Shown: positions 1 to 5,235 of the stretch, in pieces | Position numbering within the stretch: the first letter of the stretch is position 1 | Layout of the letters: each line of letters opens with the position of its first letter | NCBI GenBank assembly: GCA_900555335.1 | Contig: USKU01000079.1 | Span: 1 to 5,235 of the forward strand | Direction of reading: 5' to 3' | Length of the DNA stretch: 5,235 nucleotides | DNA from: an uncultured Atopobium sp. | GTDB lineage: Bacteria > Actinomycetota > Coriobacteriia > Coriobacteriales > Atopobiaceae | Notes under the pieces: model-generated | The model's input: the letters and a program-made list of their open reading frames with translations, nothing else | Databases searched by the model: none | What the model was told of the DNA's origin: nothing | Translations under genes and position numbers: made by a program

Positions 1-414
1 ACCTTCAAACAGGCAATCGTTAAGAGCTTCAGAAATCTGCTCTATGGCCACATCAGAACCTTGACCTACGTGGCTACCGGGATGAAAGTTGTAATAATTT
101 CCAGGAAGATACTCCATACGCTCAAGATCTTCTGTGAGTGCTCGACGAGCAAAATCCCTGGTCTCCTCTTTAGCCGAGCACAGGTTCATGGTGTAGGGAG
201 CATGTGCAACCAAAGGCCCAAAGTGATGGGTCTTCAGAAGCTCACGCAGCTTTGCAACATCAGCCTCATCTAGAGCCTTAGCGTTGCCGCCACGGGGGTT
301 TCTGGTAAAGAAAGCAAAGGTAGTTGCCCCAATAGAAAGAGCATCCTTACCCATTGCCTCCCAGCCCTTAGCTGCCGAGAGATGGCATCCAATAAATAGA
401 TCTTCTGGCCGCAC
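1..414 (-). CDS. nfo: Deoxyribonuclease IV (AP endonuclease), N-terminal part; runs off the left edge
   Basis: Endonuclease IV cleaves DNA 5' to abasic sites in base-excision repair, using a cluster of three zinc ions in a TIM-barrel fold. The frame is open from a GTG at 412-414 to the window edge, giving 138 residues, about half of the family's usual 280 or so. Visible family signatures are IGCHLSAAKGW at residues 8-18, the TTFAFFTRNPR segment at 31-41, AHAPYTMNL at 70-78 and NFHPGSHVGQG at 109-119. By alignment from memory, H71 and H111 match the E. coli zinc ligands H69 and H109. The remaining ligands, including the glutamate near residue 145, lie outside the window. The GTG start is chosen because it follows a GAGGAG Shine-Dalgarno at 425-430 by 10 nt and places the IG-H-S motif at the usual distance from the N-terminus. 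The gene begins 1 nt after the coaBC stop, so it is very probably co-transcribed and translationally coupled. Identity is secure; the start is likely. Confidence 0.95.
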   Translation of the reverse strand, partial: MRPEDLFIGCHLSAAKGWEAMGKDALSIGATTFAFFTRNPRGGNAKALDEADVAKLRELLKTHHFGPLVAHAPYTMNLCSAKEETRDFARRALTEDLERMEYLPGNYYNFHPGSHVGQGSDVAIEQISEALNDCLFEG

Positions 415-415
415 G

Positions 416-1642
416 TTATACACGCTCCTCAAGCATCTTAGCTACACGGTCCAAAAGCTCTGAAGCAACATCAGCCAAAGGTAAAGTCTCAAGCTGTTCT
501 ACACCTTGAGGAGTTACAAAAGCCACGCAATCTGTATCTGAACCAAAGGTTGAATCAGGTCTAGAAACATCATTTGCCACAATCATGGAGCAACCTTTAC
601 GCTCAAGTTTAGCCTGAGCATGCTCCAAGACGTTATTTGTCTCGGCCGCAAAACCTATAACAACCTGGTCTTTCTTAGTCTTAGAAAGACTGGCGAGAAT
701 ATCGGTGGTTTCTTTAAGGTCAATAGACTCAAGATACTCTAATGATTTCTTGAGCTTATGGTCTGCTGGATGAGCAGGTGTGTAGTCGGCAACAGCTGCC
801 GTCAAAATTGCTGCATCAACGCTGTCAAAGACGCGTACACAAGCCTTATACATATCTTCAGCAGATACTACTCTTTGAACGTTGACTCCTTGAGGCTCCT
901 CAAGGTGTGTGGGTCCAGAGATAAGGGTGACATCCGCTCCACGAGTAGCTGCAACTTGAGCCACGGTATAGCCAAGTTTTCCTGTTGAACAGTTGGCAAT
1001 AAAGCGAACTGGATCGATCTTCTCGTGCGTTGGTCCTGCCGTAATAAGAAGCTTTTTACCTGCAAGATCTTGCTTGGATGGCGCCGCGGCATTGCCAGAA
1101 AGAACCTTCAGTGCAGCGTCTACTATCTGCTGTACTGGAGCAAGCTTTCCGTCTCCGGTATAGCCGCAGGCAAGACGACCTGAATCAGGCATAACCATCT
1201 GAATTCCACGCTGACGGAGCAGTGCGACATTTGCCTGAGTGGCTGGATTTTTCCACATATGCGTATTCATGGCAGGAGCCACAAGAACTGGTGTATGAGC
1301 AGCTAGAAGCGTTGTGCTTGCAGCGTCATCAGCTATACCATGAGCCATTTTTGCCATGATATTGGCAGTAGCCGGAACAACTACCATGCAATCTGCCCAG
1401 TCAGCAAGGTCAACGTGAGCAACTGGAGTTTCGGCATTGTTGTAGAGCGTCTGCACTACCTCATGATGTGTTAGCGCTTCAAAGGTAGTCTTTCCTACAA
1501 ACTGAGCTGCATCTTCTGTCATAACAACACGAACGTCACAGCCTGCTTTCTGAAGGCCTCTGAGTACTTCGCAAGCTTTATATGCAGCAATACCTCCGCA
1601 TACCACAAGGCATACAGAGGACTGAGCGGTTTTATCAAACAT
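416..1642 (-). CDS. coaBC: Bifunctional phosphopantothenoylcysteine decarboxylase / phosphopantothenate-cysteine ligase
   Basis: CoaBC carries out two consecutive steps of coenzyme A synthesis in the cytoplasm. The CoaB domain joins 4'-phosphopantothenate to cysteine using CTP, and the FMN-dependent CoaC domain decarboxylates the product to 4'-phosphopantetheine. At 408 residues the protein has normal length and both domains. The CoaC half (about 1-180) has the flavin-binding VCGGIAAYK at 14-22, the catalytic histidine H76 in HVDLADWAD, the substrate-clamping PAMNTHMW at 123-130, and the active-site cysteine C159 in ACGYTGDGKLA. The CoaB half (about 195-408) shows ITAGPTHEKIDPVRFIAN at 200-217, with N217 matching the conserved acyl-intermediate asparagine. 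It also has the STGKLGY loop, AAVADYTP at 282-289, the lysine-rich KLKKS loop at 296-300, VIGFAAET at 328-335 and NDVS at 357-360. All key residues I can place are present. The ATG follows AAAGGA with 10 nt spacing, and that site overlaps the stop of the upstream zinc-ribbon gene. nfo follows 1 nt downstream. Confidence 0.98.
   Translation of the reverse strand: MFDKTAQSSVCLVVCGGIAAYKACEVLRGLQKAGCDVRVVMTEDAAQFVGKTTFEALTHHEVVQTLYNNAETPVAHVDLADWADCMVVVPATANIMAKMAHGIADDAASTTLLAAHTPVLVAPAMNTHMWKNPATQANVALLRQRGIQMVMPDSGRLACGYTGDGKLAPVQQIVDAALKVLSGNAAAPSKQDLAGKKLLITAGPTHEKIDPVRFIANCSTGKLGYTVAQVAATRGADVTLISGPTHLEEPQGVNVQRVVSAEDMYKACVRVFDSVDAAILTAAVADYTPAHPADHKLKKSLEYLESIDLKETTDILASLSKTKKDQVVIGFAAETNNVLEHAQAKLERKGCSMIVANDVSRPDSTFGSDTDCVAFVTPQGVEQLETLPLADVASELLDRVAKMLEERV
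425..430 (-). promoter_or_regulatory. Ribosome binding site for nfo, inside the coaBC 3' end
   Basis: The minus strand reads GAGGAG here, within the codons for the last residues of CoaBC. It lies 10 nt before the GTG at 412-414, with the coaBC stop TAA (416-418) in between. A second in-frame GTG at 421-423 lies only 1 nt after this motif, too close to be used, which supports the 412-414 start. The arrangement implies that ribosomes finishing coaBC can restart on nfo. Confidence 0.7.
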
Positions 1643-1652
1643 AGCGATAAAT

Positions 1653-1658
1653 TCCTTT
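1653..1658 (-). promoter_or_regulatory. Ribosome binding site for coaBC, overlapping the upstream stop codon
   Basis: The minus strand reads AAAGGA. Its first two bases are the last two of the TAA (1657-1659) that ends the zinc-ribbon gene. The spacing to the coaBC ATG at 1640-1642 is 10 nt. The two genes are out of frame with one another, so this is termination-reinitiation rather than fusion. Confidence 0.7.
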
Positions 1659-2376
1659 ATTCTTCAAACGCTGTAGAAGTAATAAGCATTCTGTGGCAAT
1701 AAGGGCATTCAGCAATCTCAGAGCTGTGCTGAAGATCGTGGAATGAACTTGGCTGTAACTTAACACGACAGACGCTTGGAACATTACCTACAAGGTGCTC
1801 AACTGCCAGGCCCTTAAAGCGTTTACGTGCAGCTTCATAGCGCTCAAGCGTATCAGAAGAAATCTGAGCTGCAAGCTCTTCTCGAGATTTAGAGAGCTCA
1901 ACAATCTCTGCGCGAAGAGCCGCAGAATCAATCTCAAGGGACTGAGAAAGGCTCTCACGCTCTTTCATAAGCTTTACCTGCAAGTCTTGAGCAGTCTGAT
2001 AAGCCTTCTTGCACTTCTCAAGCTCTTCTGTTTTTGCTGCAAGTTTAAAATCGCACTTCTCGATATTCTTTGCCAAAGAAGAAAGCTGCTGGTCAAAGTC
2101 TCTAAGAGCACGATGATTAGTTGCAGTTTCTACAGCAGCAGAAACCTCTTCTGTCTTAAGAACATAATGGGCGCGCTGCTCATTGAGGTCAGAAATATCA
2201 ATTTCTACGTCTTTTTTAACGCCAAGTACCTGCTTGAGCTGAGAAGCAATCTTTTTCTCTGCAAGTTGGGCGTTTTTAATCTTTTGAACCTGGGGCATTG
2301 AGGCCAAGTTGGATGCGAGTTTTAGCAGCTGCAAATCAATATCCTGGAGCTGCATCAGATTAACAGACTCACTCAT
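1657..2376 (-). CDS. Coiled-coil protein with degenerate C4-type zinc ribbon (zf-RING_7 / DUF164-like)
   Basis: This 239-residue cytoplasmic protein has no signal peptide or membrane segment. Its layout fits the widespread family of a long helical hairpin followed by a C-terminal zinc ribbon, which includes chlamydial CT398/CdsZ and Helicobacter HP0958. Residues of about 10-195 are rich in Leu, Glu, Lys and Gln with heptad-like spacing, including TNHRALRDFDQQL at 86-98, which is typical of the family. The tail carries C203 and the pair C224-P-Y-C227, followed by HRMLI in the place of the usual GRILY. The first knuckle normally reads CxxC. Here only C203 is present, so three of the four expected cysteines remain; H213, H217 and H228 are nearby possible ligands. 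Members have been tied to secretion or flagellar chaperoning in some bacteria, but the role in Gram-positives is not settled, and I assign none. The start is firm: AGGAGG at 2381-2386 sits 4 nt before the ATG. It leads a tight run with coaBC and nfo. Confidence 0.85.
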   Translation of the reverse strand: MSESVNLMQLQDIDLQLLKLASNLASMPQVQKIKNAQLAEKKIASQLKQVLGVKKDVEIDISDLNEQRAHYVLKTEEVSAAVETATNHRALRDFDQQLSSLAKNIEKCDFKLAAKTEELEKCKKAYQTAQDLQVKLMKERESLSQSLEIDSAALRAEIVELSKSREELAAQISSDTLERYEAARKRFKGLAVEHLVGNVPSVCRVKLQPSSFHDLQHSSEIAECPYCHRMLITSTAFEE

Positions 2377-2380
2377 AGGG

Positions 2381-2387
2381 CCTCCTC
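2381..2387 (-). promoter_or_regulatory. Strong ribosome binding site of the zinc-ribbon gene
   Basis: The minus strand reads GAGGAGG, ending 4 nt before the ATG at 2374-2376. It is the best match to the anti-Shine-Dalgarno in the window, and it fixes the start of the coiled-coil protein. It lies just downstream of an inverted repeat at 2391-2416 whose folding could affect access to it. Confidence 0.85.
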
Positions 2388-2390
2388 ATA

Positions 2391-2416
2391 TACGGTTACT
2401 CATCTAGTCTACCGTA
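2391..2416 (-). repeat. Inverted repeat (possible leader hairpin) ahead of the zinc-ribbon gene
   Basis: TACGGT at 2391-2396 and ACCGTA at 2411-2416 form a perfect 6-bp inverted repeat. Inside it, ACT (2398-2400) and AGT (2406-2408) can add three pairs across a small internal loop, leaving CATCT as the apical loop. As RNA on the minus strand, this hairpin would end four bases upstream of the GAGGAGG site. It is not followed by a T-run, so it is not a standard terminator. It could be a leader structure, an operator or chance. Confidence 0.4.
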
Positions 2417-2438
2417 AATAAGGACGTATCAGACGCAG

Positions 2439-2469
2439 AACATACCTAATGTAGAGATTAGTATGTGAA
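2439..2469 (-). promoter_or_regulatory. Weak candidate promoter for the zinc-ribbon-coaBC-nfo run
   Basis: On the minus strand TTCACA (2464-2469) matches the -35 consensus at five of six positions, and TATGTT (2439-2444) matches the -10 at four of six. The spacer is 19 nt, longer than ideal. The palindrome at 2441-2465 occupies the spacer and overlaps both boxes, as an operator would. The resulting leader would be about 55 nt and contain the 2391-2416 hairpin. This is suggestive only; the three genes may instead be read through from upstream. Confidence 0.25.
2441..2465. repeat. Imperfect palindrome just downstream of the desulfurase gene; possible operator
   Basis: CATACCTAAT at 2441-2450 is mirrored by ATTAGTATG at 2457-2465. 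The arms match at nine positions with one unpaired base, around a 6-nt centre. It starts 9 nt after the desulfurase stop codon. On the minus strand the T6 run (2468-2473) comes before the palindrome, and on the plus strand it is followed by A6, so neither strand has the hairpin-then-T layout of an intrinsic terminator. A protein-binding site is more plausible, but no known regulator consensus is recognised. Confidence 0.4.
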
Positions 2470-2474
2470 AAAAT

Positions 2475-3623
2475 TTATCCAACAATCTGCAGCAAGGTTG
2501 CACAAAAGGCATCAAGCTCAGTTTCAGAAACGCGCTCGTCAAAGGTTATGCGTAAGCTTCCCAGAGCCTCGTTTCTAGAGATGCCCATAGCAGTGAGCAC
2601 GTGACTTGCATTAAGAGAGTCAGATGAACAGGCAGAGCCCGCCGAAACTTCATAGCCTGCCTGGTCAAGCTTTAGGATAAGCGTCTCGGAATCCATTGAG
2701 GGAACCATAATGCTTACCGTGCCAGGCATGTGATCTTTGCCGGCGTATGCCTCTGTAGTTGGCTTAATCTTGGGAGAAGCGCAAAGAGTTTCATACACTT
2801 TATTAGCGCGCGCAGAAACGCTCTCCTGCGTTTGAGTAAGGTTATCCTGACACCACTTGGCGGCTGCCGCAAAAGCGAGGGCGCTACGAACGTCCTGCGT
2901 TCCATGACGCCTGCCAGACTCTTGTCCCCCGCCGTAACTTTGTGCCTTAAAGGGAACCTTAGAACGCATAAGCACCGCGGCAATACCCAGAGGTCCACCA
3001 ATTTTATGGGCAGCAACAGTCAGAGCATCTACATCTGCTACCTGAAGAGGAACACGACCAAACGCCTGAACGGCATCAGTGTGGAAAAGCGCTCCCACCT
3101 TATGAGCAGCGTGGGCAAGATCTACAACTGGCTGAATAACACCTGTTTCATTGTTGGCATACATTATGGAAACAAGCGCTACAGACTGATCCAAAAGACC
3201 CTCAAGGGTAGAAGGCTCAATCTTTCCTTGACGGTTAGGCTGAGCAATTCTAACCTCAAAGCCCTTCTCGCGAAGAACAGGTGCAAGGTCCAAAACAGAA
3301 TCGTGTTCAATTGCCGAGAAGATCACCGTATTGCGCCTGTGATCCTTATTGCGGACGCCCTCTGCAATACCAAGTACAGAGAGGTTATTACCTTCAGTTC
3401 CGCCGGAACAAAAGACCATGTCAGGGGCCCTAAATTTACCGCCTACCGCACGTGCAATAACACCACGAGCACCATCAAGCTCTCGCGCTGCTTGACGACC
3501 AAGCGAGTGCAAAGAGTTTGGGTTCACCCCAGCAATAGCTGAAGCTTCATAGGTTTTCTCGGCATCAAGCGCCTCTTGGCGCATTGGTGCTGAAGCTGCA
3601 TAGTCTAGGTAAACGTAATCCAT
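2475..3623 (-). CDS. Cysteine desulfurase, NifS/IscS type (group I)
   Basis: This PLP enzyme removes sulfur from L-cysteine as an enzyme-bound persulfide, leaving alanine, and passes the sulfur to Fe-S cluster scaffolds or to tRNA and cofactor thiolation. The 382 residues match the family length. Visible landmarks are YLDYAASAP at 5-13, the cofactor-phosphate loop SGGTEGNN at 73-80, E106-H107 (His stacks on PLP), ANNETG at 156-161, HTDAVQ at 181-186 with D183 and Q186, and the PLP lysine K207 in AAHKIGGPLG. Further on are YGGGQESGRRHGTQ at 230-243, the catalytic cysteine C332 in SAGSACSSDSLNASHVL, and the substrate-binding R358 in SLRITF. The GSACSS loop followed by a serine-rich stretch marks group I rather than SufS. 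No scaffold (iscU or sufU), iscR or mnmA is visible next to it, so iscS versus nifS cannot be decided. The ATG is the only possible start, because an in-frame TAG lies seven codons upstream at 3642-3644. Its Shine-Dalgarno is poor. Confidence 0.95.
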   Translation of the reverse strand: MDYVYLDYAASAPMRQEALDAEKTYEASAIAGVNPNSLHSLGRQAARELDGARGVIARAVGGKFRAPDMVFCSGGTEGNNLSVLGIAEGVRNKDHRRNTVIFSAIEHDSVLDLAPVLREKGFEVRIAQPNRQGKIEPSTLEGLLDQSVALVSIMYANNETGVIQPVVDLAHAAHKVGALFHTDAVQAFGRVPLQVADVDALTVAAHKIGGPLGIAAVLMRSKVPFKAQSYGGGQESGRRHGTQDVRSALAFAAAAKWCQDNLTQTQESVSARANKVYETLCASPKIKPTTEAYAGKDHMPGTVSIMVPSMDSETLILKLDQAGYEVSAGSACSSDSLNASHVLTAMGISRNEALGSLRITFDERVSETELDAFCATLLQIVG

Positions 3624-3691
3624 AACGTGTTTTCTGCTTGTCTAATCCTGAAGGTGTGTGGTTGCTCTCAAATAATGTATTGAGCTGTAAT

Positions 3692-4366
3692 TTAGCCCTG
3701 AACGGTAAGAGCGGACTCGCCTGCGTCGCGGATTGCCTGGATAGTTACACCGCGGTCTTCCTGGCCAAATACAGCGCTGCCCGCAACAAGCATGTCTGCA
3801 CCGGCGGCTACAACATCAGCTGCGTTAGCTGCACTAATACCACCATCAACCTCAATCAGAGGATGAACGTTGTGTTTGCGGCAGAGCTCTTTAAGAGCTT
3901 TGAGCTTCTCAATTGAGTGAGGAATAAACTTCTGACCACCAAAGCCAGGGTTAACCGTCATGATAAGCACCAAGTCAAGGTCTTCAATAAGATCCTCCAG
4001 AACGCTTACGGGAGTACCAGGGCAAAGTGAAATACCAGCTTTAGCACCGGAATCCTTGATAAGGTGAACAAGACGATGAGCATGAACCTCGGCCTCGTAG
4101 TGGAAAGTGACAACGTCAGCACCACGGTCTAGGAACAAAGGTGCAATCTCTGCTGGGTTGGTGACCATCAGATGGACATCAATAGGCAACTCAGAGGACT
4201 TTTTGCAGTACGAGAAAATATCTGGACCAAAAGAGATATTTGGAACAAAGTGACCATCCATCACGTCGTAATGGATGTAGTCAGCGTTTGCAATTGAATC
4301 AAGCTCGCTCTTAAGCTTGGAGAAATCTGCAGATAAAACAGATGGTGCAACCGGGATGTTATGCAT
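3692..4366 (-). CDS. rpe: Ribulose-phosphate 3-epimerase
   Basis: Rpe interconverts D-ribulose 5-phosphate and D-xylulose 5-phosphate in the pentose phosphate pathway. It is a cytoplasmic, metal-dependent TIM barrel. The 224-residue product is full length and carries the complete signature set: APSVLSADF at 7-15 (S9 contacts substrate), IHYDVMDGHFVPN at 31-43, DVHLMV at 63-68, MTVNPGFGGQKF at 136-147, EVDGGI at 172-177 and VAGSAVF at 194-200. H32, D34, H65 and D174 fit the metal ligands, with D34 and D174 also the acid/base pair. The ATG is preceded at 6 nt by GGAG, and no other start codon lies between it and the gpsA stop, so the start is fixed. It lies 9 nt after gpsA in the same reading frame, which strongly suggests co-transcription and coupled translation. 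Nothing in the protein looks unusual. Confidence 0.98.
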   Translation of the reverse strand: MHNIPVAPSVLSADFSKLKSELDSIANADYIHYDVMDGHFVPNISFGPDIFSYCKKSSELPIDVHLMVTNPAEIAPLFLDRGADVVTFHYEAEVHAHRLVHLIKDSGAKAGISLCPGTPVSVLEDLIEDLDLVLIMTVNPGFGGQKFIPHSIEKLKALKELCRKHNVHPLIEVDGGISAANAADVVAAGADMLVAGSAVFGQEDRGVTIQAIRDAGESALTVQG

Positions 4367-4371
4367 TAAAC

Positions 4372-4375
4372 TCTC
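4372..4375 (-). promoter_or_regulatory. Ribosome binding site of rpe, directly abutting the gpsA stop
   Basis: The minus strand reads TAG then GAGAGTTTA then ATG. With the G of TAG, the Shine-Dalgarno is GGAG. The intergenic distance is 9 nt, and gpsA and rpe share a reading frame across the single TAG. This places rpe translation under strong influence of gpsA translation. Confidence 0.75.
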
Positions 4376-5235
4376 CTATCGGGTCATTCCGTAAAATTCT
4401 TCATTTGGAAGGCGGTTTGTAAGGCGAGAAGTAATTTCTTCTGGCGTAGCACCTTCGTAAAGTACAGCGTGAACAGCTGAAGTGATAGGCATCTCAACAC
4501 TCATCTGCTGACCAAGCTCATAAAGACCAATGACAGCCTGGGCACCCTCAACAACCATACCGGTCTCTTCCTGATAAGACTGAAGCGTCTTACCCTTGAC
4601 CAAGGCTTCTCCAAACGTTCTGTTTCTAGAATGCTCGGAGGTGCAGGTTGCCACCAAGTCTCCCATACCAGCAAGACCCATACAAGTGAGTGGATCTCCG
4701 CCAATGGCGCATACGACGCGACCAAGCTCTGCCAATCCGCGCGTCATAAGAGCGGCAAGAGCGTTATCGCCATTACCTAGGCCAACAGCAATACCACAGG
4801 CAATAGCTACAACGTTTTTAGCGGCTGCACAAGCCTCAACGCCACGCACGTCAGAGCTAATGTAGGTTCTGAAGTATGGACGAGAAAGAAGTGCCTGGAA
4901 GCGCTTTGCAACCTCGGCATCTTCAGACGCTACAACTGCTGCAGAAATTCCCTGCTTAATAACCTCTTCTGCATGGTTTGGACCAGAAAGCACTGCAATT
5001 CTGGCAGGATTTCCCAGTTCGTCAGCAGCCACCTCATGCATGAGCTTGTGAGAACCTGCCTCCATACCCTTGGAGAGAATCAAAACATCAACCTCTGGGT
5101 CAAGATACGGCGCACAAGCAGCGCAAACGGAGCGCAGAAACGCAGAAGGAGCAGCCATAACAACGGCATCTACACCGGTGAGAGCCTCAGCCTCGCTGGT
5201 GGTAGACACAATATTGTGTGGCAGCTCGGAATCAG
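4376..5235 (-). CDS. gpsA: NAD(P)-dependent glycerol-3-phosphate dehydrogenase; N-terminus beyond the right edge
   Basis: GpsA reduces dihydroxyacetone phosphate to sn-glycerol 3-phosphate, the backbone for phospholipid synthesis. The frame stays open to the right edge, giving 285 complete codons plus the stop. Compared with a usual length near 330, roughly the first 45 residues are missing, including the N-terminal GxGxxG nucleotide-binding loop. The edge-side sequence ELPHNIVSTTSEAEAL fits the family region just after that loop. An internal GTG at 5207-5209 could be mistaken for a start, but it is only a valine within this conserved stretch. Counting from the codon at 5231-5233, landmarks are AAPS at 27-30, LSKGME at 53-58, SGPNHAEEV at 83-91, the catalytic lysine K139 in AAAKNVVAIACG, GNGDNALAALMTRGLAELGR, and GLAGMGDLVATCTS at 186-199. 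SRNR follows at 202-205, then VVEGAQA at 227-233. The stop TAG at 4376-4378 directly abuts the rpe ribosome binding site. Confidence 0.97.
   Translation of the reverse strand, partial: DSELPHNIVSTTSEAEALTGVDAVVMAAPSAFLRSVCAACAPYLDPEVDVLILSKGMEAGSHKLMHEVAADELGNPARIAVLSGPNHAEEVIKQGISAAVVASEDAEVAKRFQALLSRPYFRTYISSDVRGVEACAAAKNVVAIACGIAVGLGNGDNALAALMTRGLAELGRVVCAIGGDPLTCMGLAGMGDLVATCTSEHSRNRTFGEALVKGKTLQSYQEETGMVVEGAQAVIGLYELGQQMSVEMPITSAVHAVLYEGATPEEITSRLTNRLPNEEFYGMTR

Noticed and set aside
1795..2301. A plus-strand open frame (168 codons) rich in Leu, Phe and Cys, resembling a membrane protein
   Set aside because: It is the complement of the Glu/Lys/Leu-rich coiled-coil codons, which naturally read as Phe/Leu/Ser on the other strand. 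It has no independent support.
2468..2500. T6 run on the minus strand at the desulfurase stop, as an intrinsic terminator
   Set aside because: The only stem before it is a 4-bp CAAC/GTTG pairing with a long loop inside the coding end, too weak to support a terminator call.
2730..3542. A long plus-strand open frame (270 codons) opposite the desulfurase gene
   Set aside because: It is antisense to a gene whose catalytic residues are all intact. Its translation shows no recognisable motif, and it is Arg/Ser/Asn-rich in the manner of a shadow frame.
3642..3671. TTGAGA (3666-3671) and GATTAG (3642-3647) on the minus strand, as a promoter for the desulfurase gene
   Set aside because: The -35 is good (five of six), but the -10 matches only three of six with an 18-nt spacer. 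A match this weak is expected by chance.
3664..3685. Inverted repeat GCTC/GAGC in the rpe-desulfurase gap, as a terminator
   Set aside because: The stem is only 4-5 bp in competing registers and no T-run follows on either strand, so it does not qualify as an intrinsic terminator.
3638..3916. A short plus-strand frame starting in the gap before the desulfurase and running into rpe
   Set aside because: It overlaps the conserved C-terminal half of Rpe on the other strand and has no motif or ribosome binding site I can support.
5207..5209. GTG as the start of a shorter gpsA product
   Set aside because: The frame continues upstream to the window edge with family-like sequence (ELPHNIVS). Starting here would remove the nucleotide-binding fold, so the gene is cut by the window rather than short.

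Overview
The window is a compact stretch of bacterial housekeeping genes, all on the minus strand and almost gapless. In transcription order (right to left) it holds gpsA (5' end beyond the right edge), rpe, a NifS/IscS-type cysteine desulfurase, a coiled-coil protein with a C-terminal zinc-ribbon remnant, coaBC, and the start of nfo (3' end beyond the left edge). I see no rRNA, tRNA, CRISPR array, insertion sequence, phage gene or toxin/defence module. The plus-strand open frames lie opposite these genes and look like shadows.

Base composition looks balanced to slightly AT-leaning. The strong Shine-Dalgarno sites (GAGGAGG, GGAG), the GTG start of nfo and the protein style suggest a Gram-positive-type bacterium. 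My best guess is an Actinomycetota of class Coriobacteriia, Atopobiaceae-like. This is an impression from protein style, not a phylogenetic test.

Layout: gpsA and rpe (4376-5235 and 3692-4366) are only 9 nt apart, and the gpsA stop abuts the rpe Shine-Dalgarno. A 68-nt gap (3624-3691) with no convincing terminator leads to the desulfurase (2475-3623). A 98-nt gap (2377-2474) then carries two inverted repeats and a very strong Shine-Dalgarno, and is the likeliest place for a promoter or operator. It precedes a tight trio: zinc-ribbon protein (1657-2376), coaBC (416-1642, 14-nt gap) and nfo (1-414, 1-nt gap).

Functions are mixed core metabolism and maintenance. GpsA makes sn-glycerol 3-phosphate for phospholipids. 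Rpe links the two arms of the pentose phosphate pathway. The desulfurase mobilises sulfur from cysteine for Fe-S clusters or thio-modifications. CoaBC consumes cysteine to build the coenzyme A precursor, and Nfo repairs abasic sites in DNA. The genes share transcription more obviously than a pathway.

I looked for an undescribed system and did not find one. The points most worth a second look are the incomplete cysteine set of the zinc ribbon, the two inverted repeats in the 98-nt gap, and the gpsA-rpe junction, where one amber codon separates two in-frame genes.
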